18,411 bases of DNA from Tychonema litorale BBK16 (lineage in GTDB: Bacteria; Cyanobacteriota; Cyanobacteriia; Cyanobacteriales; Microcoleaceae), in the NCBI RefSeq assembly GCF_021648855.1, contig NZ_JAKJHX010000105.1, forward strand, positions 1 through 18,411. Direction: 5' to 3'. Below are positions 6,562 through 14,162 of the stretch, piece by piece (the first letter of the stretch is position 1; each line of letters opens with the position of its first letter). The notes beneath the pieces are model-generated. The model saw nothing but the letters and a program-made list of their open reading frames with translations, had not been told where the DNA came from and made no database searches. A program made the translations under genes and the position numbers.

Positions 6562-6729
6562 TTACTTGTTGCACTCGCAGCCGGTGTGGCCGCAGCCTTT
6601 GCCGTTGGGGTGGCCGTCGGCGCAAGCAGTTGAACAATATTGTTTGCCACCTTTTTCTACGGCCGCAGTGAGGCTGACAGTGCAGAGGCAAGAAGGACAG
6701 GCACATTTTGTTTGGGTTGCAGTAGTCAT
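6562..6729 (-). CDS. smtA: SmtA-type metallothionein
   Basis: A 55-residue cysteine-rich protein collinear with Synechococcus SmtA. It has nine Cys (residues 9, 11, 14, 16, 32, 36, 46, 51, 53) and two His (40, 48) in the SmtA arrangement: KCACPSCLC at the N-terminus, YCSTACADGH in the middle and GCGHTGCEC at the C-terminus. In SmtA these ligands bind four Zn2+ in one cluster; Cd2+ is also bound. The extra C-terminal His of SmtA is absent (the end is CNK). The protein buffers or sequesters metal in the cytoplasm. The related Oscillatoria brevis gene is called bmtA. An AGGAA ribosome binding site precedes the ATG. It is divergent from the SmtB-like repressor, with a recognisable operator between them. 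Confidence 0.96.
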   Translation of the reverse strand: MTTATQTKCACPSCLCTVSLTAAVEKGGKQYCSTACADGHPNGKGCGHTGCECNK

Positions 6730-6764
6730 TTTGCTTTTTCCTGGTAGGTTTGTTTGGCTATACT

Positions 6765-6796
6765 AATATATGAACATAGATTCAGATATAAGTCAA
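6765..6796 (-). promoter_or_regulatory. SmtB/ZiaR-type 12-2-12 operator and smtA promoter
   Basis: AATATATGAACA (6765-6776), TA, then GATTCAGATATA (6779-6790) form the 12-2-12 imperfect inverted repeat with ATxTGAAyA-type half sites known for SmtB, ZiaR and BxmR. On the minus strand a good -35 (TTGACT, 6796-6791) is followed after 17 bases by a poor -10 (TCATAT, 6773-6768), so the operator covers the spacer and -10 of the smtA promoter. Bound repressor would block smtA, and it could also repress its own divergent gene. Confidence 0.75.
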
Positions 6797-6875
6797 GGGA
6801 ATGTAAAAAACTTGTTACAAAAGGTTGCCCGATCGCACTAAAATGAAAATGAGAACCAAACTAGATCTGGAAAAA

Positions 6876-7283
6876 ATGTCACCGAAGTCTGCTGTTAAAG
6901 GAGCTGGAAATCAGTCGATCGCACGAAATGATACACCAATGTGCGATCGACCGCACCTAGTTGACAGTTTGCGAGCCGAGGGCATCCAAACACAAGTTCT
7001 CAACACCGCAAAAGCTCAGCGCATGGCAGAATTTTTCAGTCTTTTGGGAGATGCCAACCGCTTACGCCTGCTGTCAATTTTGGCAAAACAAGAACTGTGC
7101 GTGTGTGACTTAGCTGCCACTTTGAGTATGAGTGAATCGGCCGTGTCGCACCAGTTACGTGCCTTGCGGGCGATGCGATTGGTCAGCTACCGCAAGGTTG
7201 GAAGACAGGTTTTTTATAGTTTACTCGATCGACACGTTTTGGAACTTTATAATGCAGTTGCCGAACACTTAGATGAAGAATAA
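6876..7283 (+). CDS. smtB: ArsR/SmtB-family metal-sensing repressor (ZiaR/BxmR-like)
   Basis: A winged-helix metal-sensing repressor, 135 residues from this ATG. The helix-turn-helix is clear: ELCVCDLAATLSMSESAVSHQLRALRAMRLVSYRKVGRQVFY. Both known metal sites are present: alpha-3N ligands Cys75 and Cys77 (CVC), with N-terminal candidates Cys23 and His27 (MCDRPH), and alpha-5 ligands Asp118, His120, His131 and Glu134. SmtB has only one Cys at the alpha-3 position (CVG), so this protein is closer to ZiaR and to Oscillatoria brevis BxmR, which senses Zn/Cd and Cu/Ag. Derepression of divergent smtA on metal binding is expected. The frame is open upstream, with ATG at 6843 and 6849 and TTG at 6825; I chose 6876 because the length and ligand numbering then match ZiaR within four residues. 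Confidence 0.92.
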   Translation: MSPKSAVKGAGNQSIARNDTPMCDRPHLVDSLRAEGIQTQVLNTAKAQRMAEFFSLLGDANRLRLLSILAKQELCVCDLAATLSMSESAVSHQLRALRAMRLVSYRKVGRQVFYSLLDRHVLELYNAVAEHLDEE

Positions 7284-7291
7284 ACTCCGCC

Positions 7292-7489
7292 TTAATCTTG
7301 GATGGTGTGCCCAGTAGCAACAATCGCCTGTTTAATAGACTCTTCAGAAGCTTTCGCCTCAACCGTTACCGTCTTAGCAGCCACATCTACATTGACAGAA
7401 GCATCGGATTCAACAGTTTTGATGGCTTTGACAATCGTGTCTCCGCAGCCAGAACAGACAATGGACGGAACATTAAATAGTATTGGCAT
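7292..7489 (-). CDS. Atx1-type copper metallochaperone (HMA domain)
   Basis: A 65-residue single HMA-domain protein. The metal site is VCSGCG with Cys12 and Cys15, and His61 (ATGHTI) near the end; this Cys12/Cys15/His61 set is the same as in the Synechocystis copper chaperone Atx1. The Met usual before the first Cys in other HMA proteins is replaced by Val, as cyanobacterial Atx1 also lacks it. The expected role is carrying Cu(I) in the cytoplasm to or from P-type ATPases such as PacS and CtaA, none of which is in this window. A GGGAT ribosome binding site precedes the ATG. It is convergent with the SmtB-like gene, the two stop codons being only 8 bp apart. Confidence 0.9.
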   Translation of the reverse strand: MPILFNVPSIVCSGCGDTIVKAIKTVESDASVNVDVAAKTVTVEAKASEESIKQAIVATGHTIQD

Positions 7490-7651
7490 AATAAAATCCC
7501 GATGGTGTAAATGACAGTATTGATTGTTTTTCTATTTTAATCTAATTTGTGAATAAAATGTTTCGTTCTGGGTGGTGCGGGTTTAGGAGATTGTCGGTTT
7601 TAGGCAATTATTCTGTGTGAAACCGGCCCCTAGAGGATGATTGAAAATTGA

Positions 7652-8416
7652 CTAATCCCAGCCGAAATCTCGATCGCACAATTCCGCTAGTCTTTGGTTA
7701 TGCGATCGAAAATATGCTCTCAATTGCTCATACACAGCCTCATTGATGGGCGGATATTCGTTGGAGTTGTGCTTACCGTAAGTTTCTAGTTGTTGAGGTG
7801 GCAAGTCTAAAAAATCGAGCACAGTGTTGACGGTTTCCGACGGTTTGGTATACAAGTCTTCACTTTTGATAATTAAAATTTGTTCCTTGGGAAATAGCTT
7901 CATCCATAGGGGAAGTTGATCCGCATAAATGCCACGATTTAAATATGTGTGGTGTTGGTGTTCATAACTGTAGTAGTTTGGGTTAGCTAGAAGTTTTTCG
8001 ATTTCGCCTTTGAGTCTTTTGGGTTCGGCCGTGATCGCCTCTTCTAATGATAGGGATTCGTATTCTATTCTGATATAGTGATAGTAGTGGGAAATTGCGC
8101 GATCGACTGGGTTTCTCAACAATACGATGATTTTAACTTCAGGACATAAATCGTGGATTCGCCCTGGAACGTGGGGGTGAAATATATAGTAAGGACTGGC
8201 TTCTCCGGTTATTTTGTAGGGGCCGTTTTCTGGCTGAGGAAATTGGGCATAGTACCAGTCTGCACTTTTGTCGAAGTTTAAGTCAAAATAGTGTACTTCT
8301 TTCTGAGTAGCATGGGCGATTTGGGGATGTTTTGTCAGGTAAGTATAAAGCGATGTTGTGCCACCTTTTTGGGCACCGATGATGATGAAGTCAGGGGGTT
8401 TTGGCATTGGGTTCAT
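7652..8416 (-). CDS. Sulfotransferase domain protein
   Basis: A 254-residue PAPS-dependent sulfotransferase of the bacterial/heparan N-sulfotransferase-like group. The 5'-phosphosulfate loop is PDFIIIGAQKGGTTSLYTYL (residues 8-27), and the 3'-phosphate-binding motif is IIVLLRNPVDRAISHYYHY with Arg101 and Ser109. GEASPYYIFHP and the later IKSEDLYTKPSETVNTVLDFL are also family features. There is no signal peptide, so it acts in the cytoplasm. The acceptor cannot be read from the sequence; a polysaccharide or small glycan is plausible. It is co-directional with argZ but separated by 209 bp holding repeats, so probably a separate transcript. MNPMPKP offers two ATG starts; the first is used here. 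Confidence 0.9.
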   Translation of the reverse strand: MNPMPKPPDFIIIGAQKGGTTSLYTYLTKHPQIAHATQKEVHYFDLNFDKSADWYYAQFPQPENGPYKITGEASPYYIFHPHVPGRIHDLCPEVKIIVLLRNPVDRAISHYYHYIRIEYESLSLEEAITAEPKRLKGEIEKLLANPNYYSYEHQHHTYLNRGIYADQLPLWMKLFPKEQILIIKSEDLYTKPSETVNTVLDFLDLPPQQLETYGKHNSNEYPPINEAVYEQLRAYFRSHNQRLAELCDRDFGWD

Positions 8417-8507
8417 GAGTTTTAATGCGATCGGGGCAAAACCGGAAATTGATCGTCATTTAACCAATTATATCAATTGCGGTTGCACTCCTTATGATAT
8501 TTCGGAA

Positions 8508-8567
8508 ACGGCAGATTAATTGTAGGACACGGCAGATTAATTGTAGGGACACGGCAGTGCCGTGTCC
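8508..8567. repeat. GACACGGC repeat, tandem plus palindrome
   Basis: CGGCAGATTAATTGTAGG occurs at 8509-8526 and 8530-8547. The third unit is a perfect palindrome GGACACGGCA-G-TGCCGTGTCC (8547-8567). It lies past the 3' end of argZ and could serve as its terminator. The same GGACACGGC core recurs upstream of argZ. Confidence 0.8.
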
Positions 8568-8625
8568 TAACTAAACTCGCGCTAGGGGAATTTCCGGATT
8601 TCAAAACACACCCTAAGCGCTAAAT

Positions 8626-10740
8626 CTAAACAGATTGAGTTATGTGATGACGGCTAGTCAATTTATCCAATTGATTCACCAACAAACTCAGGAACAATCC
8701 CACATCAGTAACAACACCAGTAGATTCGATCGAACCCCGATCGCTCAATTTAGTCACCACCGCCGGATTAATGTCCACACAGACCATCTTCACACCAGCC
8801 GGCGTCATATTTCCCACACCAATAGAGTGCAGCATAGACGACAGCATCAACACCATATCCGCACCACGTAACAGCTCAGTATACTCTTCTTGAGCCTTAA
8901 CTAAATCCATTTGCGTATCAGGAAGTGGCCCATCATCACGAATCGAACCAGCCAGAGAAAACGGGATATTATTTTTCACACATTCGTACATCACACCATT
9001 AGTAACTAAACCAGCTTCCACAGCCTTTGTAATACTGCCATAACGCCGGACAGTGTTAATTATTTTCAAGTGATGTCGATGTCCACCGCGCACCGCAACA
9101 CCCCGTTTCATGTCAACCCCCAAAGAAGTTCCCATATTCGATTGTTCCATGTCATGAACCGCGATCGCATTTCCGCCCAACAACGCTTGCACATAACCTT
9201 CGCGAATCAAATGCGCTAAATGTTCACCACCACCAGTATGGATCACCACCGGCCCTGCGGTAACAACAACTTTACCACCCCGATCGCGAATTTGGCGCAA
9301 TTCCCATGCCACTTGTTCCACCACCAACTCTACCCGGCGCTCACTAGAAACGCTCCCAGACATAAAGCTAAATTCCTGAGAATTACGCTGTTCCCGCGAT
9401 TCTGTTTTGCGAATCGTCCGAATACCAACAACATCAACAACAACTTTCTCTCCTACTTTTAAATCGCGGAGTAATTTGCAGGTTGCTACTGGGCCATCCG
9501 CTGTTTCAGTAATGGCAACTGCGCCATCCATCCGCTGATTTTTTGCTTTCACCCACTGGTTATTTACACGCACTTCTGTCGGATAAATCGTACTAACATA
9601 AAAGTCATCTGGGCCGACACCATCTTGCACTACAGGTTCTAAAATAGCATCACAAATCTCTTGTGGTGGAGGCACTGCACCAAGATCGATCAGCATTCCC
9701 ATCATTTCTTCCATCACATCATGGGAAGGAGCCGAAACTTTCACATCAGCACTAGATGTACTTTGGCGTTGCTCTCCCAGATTGAAATTCAGCACCTGGA
9801 AACTGCCACCTAGATCGACAATTAAGTCTAAAGCACGACTAATTAAACCAGCATCAAGCAGGTGGCCTTCCATGCGAATTGTGCGGCTTTCTACCATCAC
9901 GTTTGCCGATCGATCTTCTTGCACCGGTTCGATCACCCGCAGTGTCAGACACTTACAAGCGCCGCCAGCTTTCAGAAATTCACTCATCGGCGTTTCAATT
10001 ACCTTGAAACCAGCCTTAGTGATGCTATTTTTCAAGCCTTCGCTCACCTTATTCATTACTACAATATCGTTAATATTGACAGCATTACAGGCAAAATTAG
10101 CAGCATCTGCTTCTTCAATAGCAATCCGTTTTTCTGGTGCAACTCGCATTTCAATTAAGCGGTTGGAGTAGGAATCAAATGCGGCTGGATAGTAAAGTAA
10201 ATATCCACCGCTCAAGGGGCAAAAACAGGTATCTAGGTGATAGAAACGTTCGTCAACTAAACGCAGCGAAAGCACTTCAATATTGAGCCATTTTGCGAGT
10301 AATGGGTGCGAATCGAGTTCCGAACGGAAACCGTATCCTGCCCATAACCAACGTCCTTCGCGATCGAGCAAAGCATCACCCGCACCCTCAAACGGCAAGT
10401 CTTTAGGTAGTTCGTGAACCGTGAAACCTTTGTCCTCAAACCATTCTTTGAAATAGGGTTCTTCGCCTTGACGTTCTTTGTGATAGAAACGGCTGAGGAC
10501 AAAAGTATTACCTAAAAGTAGACCCGCGTTGGCCGTGAAAACCATATCAGGCCAGCCTTTTTGGGGTGTTACCAGGTCTACAATCGCGTTTTCTTTTAGG
10601 ACGTGGTAAAGTTTTTCCCACTGCTCCACAGCGCGATCGCGCGATGACTTGTGTACATTGCCCTCCATCCACGGATTAATCACGTAGTCCACATCATAGT
10701 GGTCGGGAGCGCACATGAGAAAGCGAATTGAGTCAGTCAT
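8626..10740 (-). CDS. argZ: Bifunctional arginine dihydrolase/ornithine cyclodeaminase (ArgZ/AgrE)
   Basis: A 704-residue protein with the start and length of cyanobacterial ArgZ (Synechocystis) and AgrE (Anabaena). The N-terminal guanidine-modifying domain converts arginine to ornithine, CO2 and two ammonium ions. Landmarks are MCAPDHYDVDYVINPWMEGN, FTANAGLLLGNTFVLS, LPFEGAGDALLD, FYHLDTCFCPL and GGACKCLTLRV, whose second Cys is residue 264, the catalytic Cys position reported for ArgZ. The middle holds the LOR/SDH-bifunctional-like region. The C-terminal domain (TAGPVVIHTGGG through GVKMVCVDINPAVVTKLSDRG) matches the TIGR00300 part that in AgrE turns ornithine into proline. It works in mobilising nitrogen from arginine or cyanophycin. 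The gene is flanked on both sides by GACACGGC repeats. Confidence 0.95.
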   Translation of the reverse strand: MTDSIRFLMCAPDHYDVDYVINPWMEGNVHKSSRDRAVEQWEKLYHVLKENAIVDLVTPQKGWPDMVFTANAGLLLGNTFVLSRFYHKERQGEEPYFKEWFEDKGFTVHELPKDLPFEGAGDALLDREGRWLWAGYGFRSELDSHPLLAKWLNIEVLSLRLVDERFYHLDTCFCPLSGGYLLYYPAAFDSYSNRLIEMRVAPEKRIAIEEADAANFACNAVNINDIVVMNKVSEGLKNSITKAGFKVIETPMSEFLKAGGACKCLTLRVIEPVQEDRSANVMVESRTIRMEGHLLDAGLISRALDLIVDLGGSFQVLNFNLGEQRQSTSSADVKVSAPSHDVMEEMMGMLIDLGAVPPPQEICDAILEPVVQDGVGPDDFYVSTIYPTEVRVNNQWVKAKNQRMDGAVAITETADGPVATCKLLRDLKVGEKVVVDVVGIRTIRKTESREQRNSQEFSFMSGSVSSERRVELVVEQVAWELRQIRDRGGKVVVTAGPVVIHTGGGEHLAHLIREGYVQALLGGNAIAVHDMEQSNMGTSLGVDMKRGVAVRGGHRHHLKIINTVRRYGSITKAVEAGLVTNGVMYECVKNNIPFSLAGSIRDDGPLPDTQMDLVKAQEEYTELLRGADMVLMLSSMLHSIGVGNMTPAGVKMVCVDINPAVVTKLSDRGSIESTGVVTDVGLFLSLLVNQLDKLTSRHHITQSV

Positions 10741-10862
10741 AATTCAGTTAAAATGTTATAGATGCTACAGACTTAAGTTGACAGAGTTTGCTTGAAAAAA
10801 ACTGCAATGTTGGCTCGTCACAGCCAGAGTGCAATATCAGGTTGCGAAAAAACGAACTTTTA

Positions 10863-10871
10863 ATTATACCA
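10863..10871 (-). promoter_or_regulatory. Candidate extended -10 promoter for argZ
   Basis: The minus strand reads TGGTATAAT, an extended -10 (TGnTATAAT), about 120 bp upstream of the argZ ATG. No convincing -35 is at the usual distance and I found no GTA-N8-TAC NtcA site nearby. Confidence 0.35.
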
Positions 10872-10909
10872 CATCAAAGCCTATTTGGATTCAAAAAAGG
10901 AAGAAATCA

Positions 10910-10973
10910 GGACACGGCAATGCCGTTTCCCTACAATATTATTTTGGGGTAGGGACACGGCACCGCCGTGTCC
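10910..10973. repeat. Two GACACGGC palindromes upstream of argZ
   Basis: GGACACGGCA-A-TGCCGTTTCC (10910-10930) and GGACACGGC-ACC-GCCGTGTCC (10953-10973) are two palindromic copies of the family found at 8508-8567. They lie between the 3' end of the histidine kinase gene and the argZ promoter candidate, so may terminate kinase transcription. Confidence 0.8.
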
Positions 10974-11012
10974 TCTTCCTTCTTCCTTCTTCCTTCTTTT
11001 AACTTTTAACTT
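10974..11012. repeat. Heptamer short tandem repeats at the kinase 3' end
   Basis: About four TTCCTTC-type heptamers (10974-10998) are followed by CTTTTAA-type heptamers (10996-11012). The kinase stop codon lies inside the second array, which encodes its last residues. Confidence 0.75.
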
Positions 11013-13767
11013 TTAAGTTTTGCGAAATTGGCACTTCGATCGCAAATTCCGTTCCCTTACCAAGTTCTGAATAACAGCTCAATTCACCGCCGTGTCTGTC
11101 TTTAACAATTTGGTAACTAATCGACAATCCCAAACCAGTACCCCTACCCACCGGTTTCGTAGTAAAAAAGGGGTCAAAGATTCTTGACTGAACTTCGCTA
11201 CTAATTCCAAGTCCGTTGTCAGCAATACGCACGCATACCCTATTTTCGCTGGCGACTTCCGTAGTAATCAAAATCTGAATAGCTTTACCGTTACTGTTGA
11301 CTGCTGAATCTTCCAAAGCATCGATCGCATTTGACAGCACATTCATAAAAACCTGATTGATTTGAGCCGGATAACACTGAATTTCTGGCAGTTGTCCGTA
11401 ATCTTTAATAATTTGAATTTCTGCACGTTTTGGCTGTTCCTTCAATCGGTGCTGCAAAATCACCAAAGTGCTCTCTATCCCTTCATGAATATCTACTGCT
11501 TTGCTGTCTTTTTCATCGAGTCGCGAAAAGTTTCGCAAAGACAATACTATCTGTTTAATTCTGTTAGCACCTTCTTGCATCGAAGCCATAATTTTTGGAA
11601 AATCTTCACCAATAAAATCAGCATCAATTTCTTCCAATTTTTCAGCAATTTCGGGGAAGGGTTCGGGGTAGTACCGCTGGTATAAATGTATTGTTTTTAC
11701 TAAGTCCTTAGCATATCGTGCAGCGGGATTAATATTGCCATAGATGAAGCTGATCGGGTTATTAATTTCATGGGCAACTCCTGCTACCATTTGACCGATA
11801 CTTGACATTTTTTCGGCTTGAATTAGTTGGGTTTGAGTACCTTTTAATTCTTTCAAAGTTTGTTTTAGCTGTTGAGCTTTTTCGCGTTCTCGCTGTTCGC
11901 TGGTTCGCAAAGCTACTTCTCCTTGTTTGCGATCGGTGATATCCATGATTGTTCCAAACAGTTTGATTACTTCTCCAGTTTCGTTAAAAATAGATGATCC
12001 TCTTGATTCCGTATATCGAACTTGACCGCTAGTATGCAAAATACGGAACTCTTTTTTGTAGTCAAATCCTTCTGAGATAGCAAGTTTTAAAGTTCGATCC
12101 AAACAATCTCTATCTTCGGGATAATACATTTCTAAAAGTTCGATATGGGTCGGTTCACACTGTGTGGGATCGAGACCAAAAATGCAGAATATCTCTTCTG
12201 ACCAAGTGATTTTTTCACTAAATACATCAAATTCCCAACTACCTATATGGGCAATTTTCTGGGCTGCGGCTAAACTAGCTTCGCTCTTTTGAAGTTGAAT
12301 CCGCTGCTGTTTATCTTGTTGTAGAAGATTGGATTGAGCCATGGCAATTCCCATTTGTGCGGCCACTGATGCAAACAATCTGATTTCATCTTGCGTCCAG
12401 TTTCGGGGACTATCGTACTGATGTAATGCGATGATTCCGTTCGCTTTTCCTTGATAGGATGTGCGAATAGCAATCATGGATTTTAAATTTATTTTTTCGA
12501 CCAAATTCCTGACAGATTCTAACAGTGGTTCGGTAGCAACATTGTCAGAAACTACAGCTTTGTCTTGAGACAATATAAATCCAACATGAGGATTGCCAGA
12601 GACTGGAATTTCTAAATCGAGAAATGATACTGATTCTACTCCTAATTTTTTGTAGTGGGCAATACAAGAAATATCGGGTATTGGATCTTCTATATAGGTA
12701 TGAATTAAGCAGCAATCGGCATTAAACACTCTGCCTATTTGAGCCGCGGCTGTCTGGCAGACTTGATCTGGGTTTAAGTTATAGCGAATTTCTAGAGTAA
12801 TTGTTTCTAGCAAAAATCTTTGCTTAATCAGCCGTTCTAAAGAAGCTAAATCTGTTTTGCGTTCCAGTTCTGCTTGTTTGCGACTGCTAATTTCAATCGC
12901 CGTTCCCAAAATTTTCCAAGGTTTACCATCTTCTGTCCTAATAAACACGGTATCCCGACTTAAAAACCAGCAATACCCACCGTTTTTGTGCTGTAGTCGA
13001 TACTCAAATTCCAAGCTTTCGCCGTCTTTGGCTTGTTCCATTTTTTGCATGTGTGCTGAGAATGCAGAGAAATCGTCAGGGTGTATTAACTTAGAAATAA
13101 ATGCGGCTTCCATTTGCTGTATTTCTTCAAATGTGTAGCCAATATCGCTATAGATTTCGCGGTTGATATAAAGACTTCGCTCTTCTATCAAATCATAAAC
13201 ATATAAAATATTAGGATTGGCTGTAATTAATGCCGACAGCCAGCGCTGGCTTTCTCGCAGTTGTGCTTCTATCTGCTTGCGTTCTTCGATTTCTGCTTGG
13301 AGTCGTAAATTTTGTGCTACAACTTGTTTAGAAAGCCGACGCAGAAGCAGTTGGCTTTCGATGCGAGCTACAACTTCTTCTAGTTGAAACGGTTTGGTAA
13401 TGTAGTCTACCCCACCCATAGAAAAAGCTTTCAATTTATCGATAACTTCATTTAAAGCGCTGATAAAAATAACAGGTATGTCTTTTGTTTGCTCGCAAGC
13501 TTTTAGCTTCTCGCAGACTTGATAACCATCTATTTCCGGCATCATAATGTCGAGCAATATTAAATCTGGCGGATTTTTTTTTGCATATTTGAGGGCTAGT
13601 TTTCCATCTCGTGTCGGTCGTACTTTATACCCAAGTTTAGACAAAAGAACCGAAAAAAGATGTAATATTTCGGGGCTATCATCAACTAATAAAATATTGG
13701 GCTGTAAAACAGTATTTTCGGCGTAATTTTTTTTTAATATTATCTTTTTTCTGTCAATCATATTCAT
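10999..13767 (-). CDS. Hybrid sensor histidine kinase (REC-PAS-GAF-PAS-HisKA-HATPase)
   Basis: A 922-residue soluble signalling protein. An N-terminal receiver (about 24-142) has acidic residues Asp29-Asp30, phosphoacceptor Asp73 (LLDIMMPE), Ser103 and Lys125 (ITKPF). A short coiled coil leads to PAS 1 (WLSALITANPNILYVYD onward), a GAF domain (RFLLETITLEIRYNLNPDQVCQTAAAQIGRVF onward) and PAS 2 (KIAHIGSWEFDVFSEKITWSEE onward). A coiled coil then reaches the kinase core: phospho-acceptor His666 in VAGVAHEINNPISF, the N box QVFMNVLSNAIDAL, G1 VRIADNGLGI, the F box IFDPFFTTKP and G2 GRGTGLGLSI. All catalytic boxes look intact. No membrane segment is seen. The stimulus is unknown; no response regulator gene is adjacent. 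Two ATG starts (13767, 13761) are close together. The last residues (LKVKS) come from a heptamer repeat. Confidence 0.93.
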   Translation of the reverse strand: MNMIDRKKIILKKNYAENTVLQPNILLVDDSPEILHLFSVLLSKLGYKVRPTRDGKLALKYAKKNPPDLILLDIMMPEIDGYQVCEKLKACEQTKDIPVIFISALNEVIDKLKAFSMGGVDYITKPFQLEEVVARIESQLLLRRLSKQVVAQNLRLQAEIEERKQIEAQLRESQRWLSALITANPNILYVYDLIEERSLYINREIYSDIGYTFEEIQQMEAAFISKLIHPDDFSAFSAHMQKMEQAKDGESLEFEYRLQHKNGGYCWFLSRDTVFIRTEDGKPWKILGTAIEISSRKQAELERKTDLASLERLIKQRFLLETITLEIRYNLNPDQVCQTAAAQIGRVFNADCCLIHTYIEDPIPDISCIAHYKKLGVESVSFLDLEIPVSGNPHVGFILSQDKAVVSDNVATEPLLESVRNLVEKINLKSMIAIRTSYQGKANGIIALHQYDSPRNWTQDEIRLFASVAAQMGIAMAQSNLLQQDKQQRIQLQKSEASLAAAQKIAHIGSWEFDVFSEKITWSEEIFCIFGLDPTQCEPTHIELLEMYYPEDRDCLDRTLKLAISEGFDYKKEFRILHTSGQVRYTESRGSSIFNETGEVIKLFGTIMDITDRKQGEVALRTSEQREREKAQQLKQTLKELKGTQTQLIQAEKMSSIGQMVAGVAHEINNPISFIYGNINPAARYAKDLVKTIHLYQRYYPEPFPEIAEKLEEIDADFIGEDFPKIMASMQEGANRIKQIVLSLRNFSRLDEKDSKAVDIHEGIESTLVILQHRLKEQPKRAEIQIIKDYGQLPEIQCYPAQINQVFMNVLSNAIDALEDSAVNSNGKAIQILITTEVASENRVCVRIADNGLGISSEVQSRIFDPFFTTKPVGRGTGLGLSISYQIVKDRHGGELSCYSELGKGTEFAIEVPISQNLKVKS

Positions 13768-14162
13768 GACATACCTTCTAAGTATTATCTTTGATTAATT
13801 TTAAATTTCATCGGTTTCACAACTATTTGTGCATTGCATGGAGTTGCGTTTGGCTTGAGTCACTGCAATGATTGGGCAAAGTGCAAATAGAGAACCGTCA
13901 TATATGCTTACTAACTAAGTGTATCAAAAATATTGGCATTTTTAATAAAGTCATCACAGTCGATCGAGAATAAAGTCGAGTTCTCTTCCTCAAAACTGCT
14001 TCAAAAAAGCCTGTATTGAACAGATAGGCGGTGTCAGCCATTCGGCTACGCGGTTCGTGCCCTTCGACTACGCTGGCTGAACCGTGGAGTCGAAGGGTCG
14101 AAGGGCTGGATAAACGCAGCGGAAGGGTCGAAGGAATGCCTGTTGCACCATATTGGAAAAGT
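13768..14162. other. 395-bp gap with a dispersed repeat, no gene seen
   Basis: This stretch between the kinase start and the glycosyltransferase end holds no coding frame with family resemblance and no RNA gene that I recognise. Bases 13768-14030 are AT-rich and should contain the kinase promoter. Bases 14036-14136 are repeat sequence. Confidence 0.6.
14036..14136. repeat. Composite repeat with CCCTTCGACT arms and TCGAAGGG units
   Basis: CCCTTCGACT (14060-14069) is complementary to AGTCGAAGGG (14088-14097), and CGGTTC (14051-14056) to GAACCG (14079-14084). TCGAAGGG-type units then repeat directly near 14090, 14098 and 14128. It shares CCCTTCGACTACGCT exactly with the repeat at 3908. Confidence 0.75.

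Noticed and set aside
6566..6766. Plus-strand open frame of 66 codons over the metallothionein region
   Set aside because: It is antisense to smtA, whose Cys/His pattern is unmistakable; the plus-strand translation has no family resemblance.
6825..6875. Upstream starts (TTG 6825, ATG 6843 or 6849) for the SmtB-like repressor
   Set aside because: They add residues not needed by the fold, and the ATG at 6876 gives near-ZiaR length and ligand numbering; they cannot be fully excluded.
7302..7514. Plus-strand open frames overlapping the Atx1 gene
   Set aside because: They are shadows of the minus-strand chaperone, which has the complete Cys12/Cys15/His61 set and a ribosome binding site.
9782..10171. 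129-codon plus-strand frame inside argZ
   Set aside because: Antisense to a well-conserved coding region and without family motifs.
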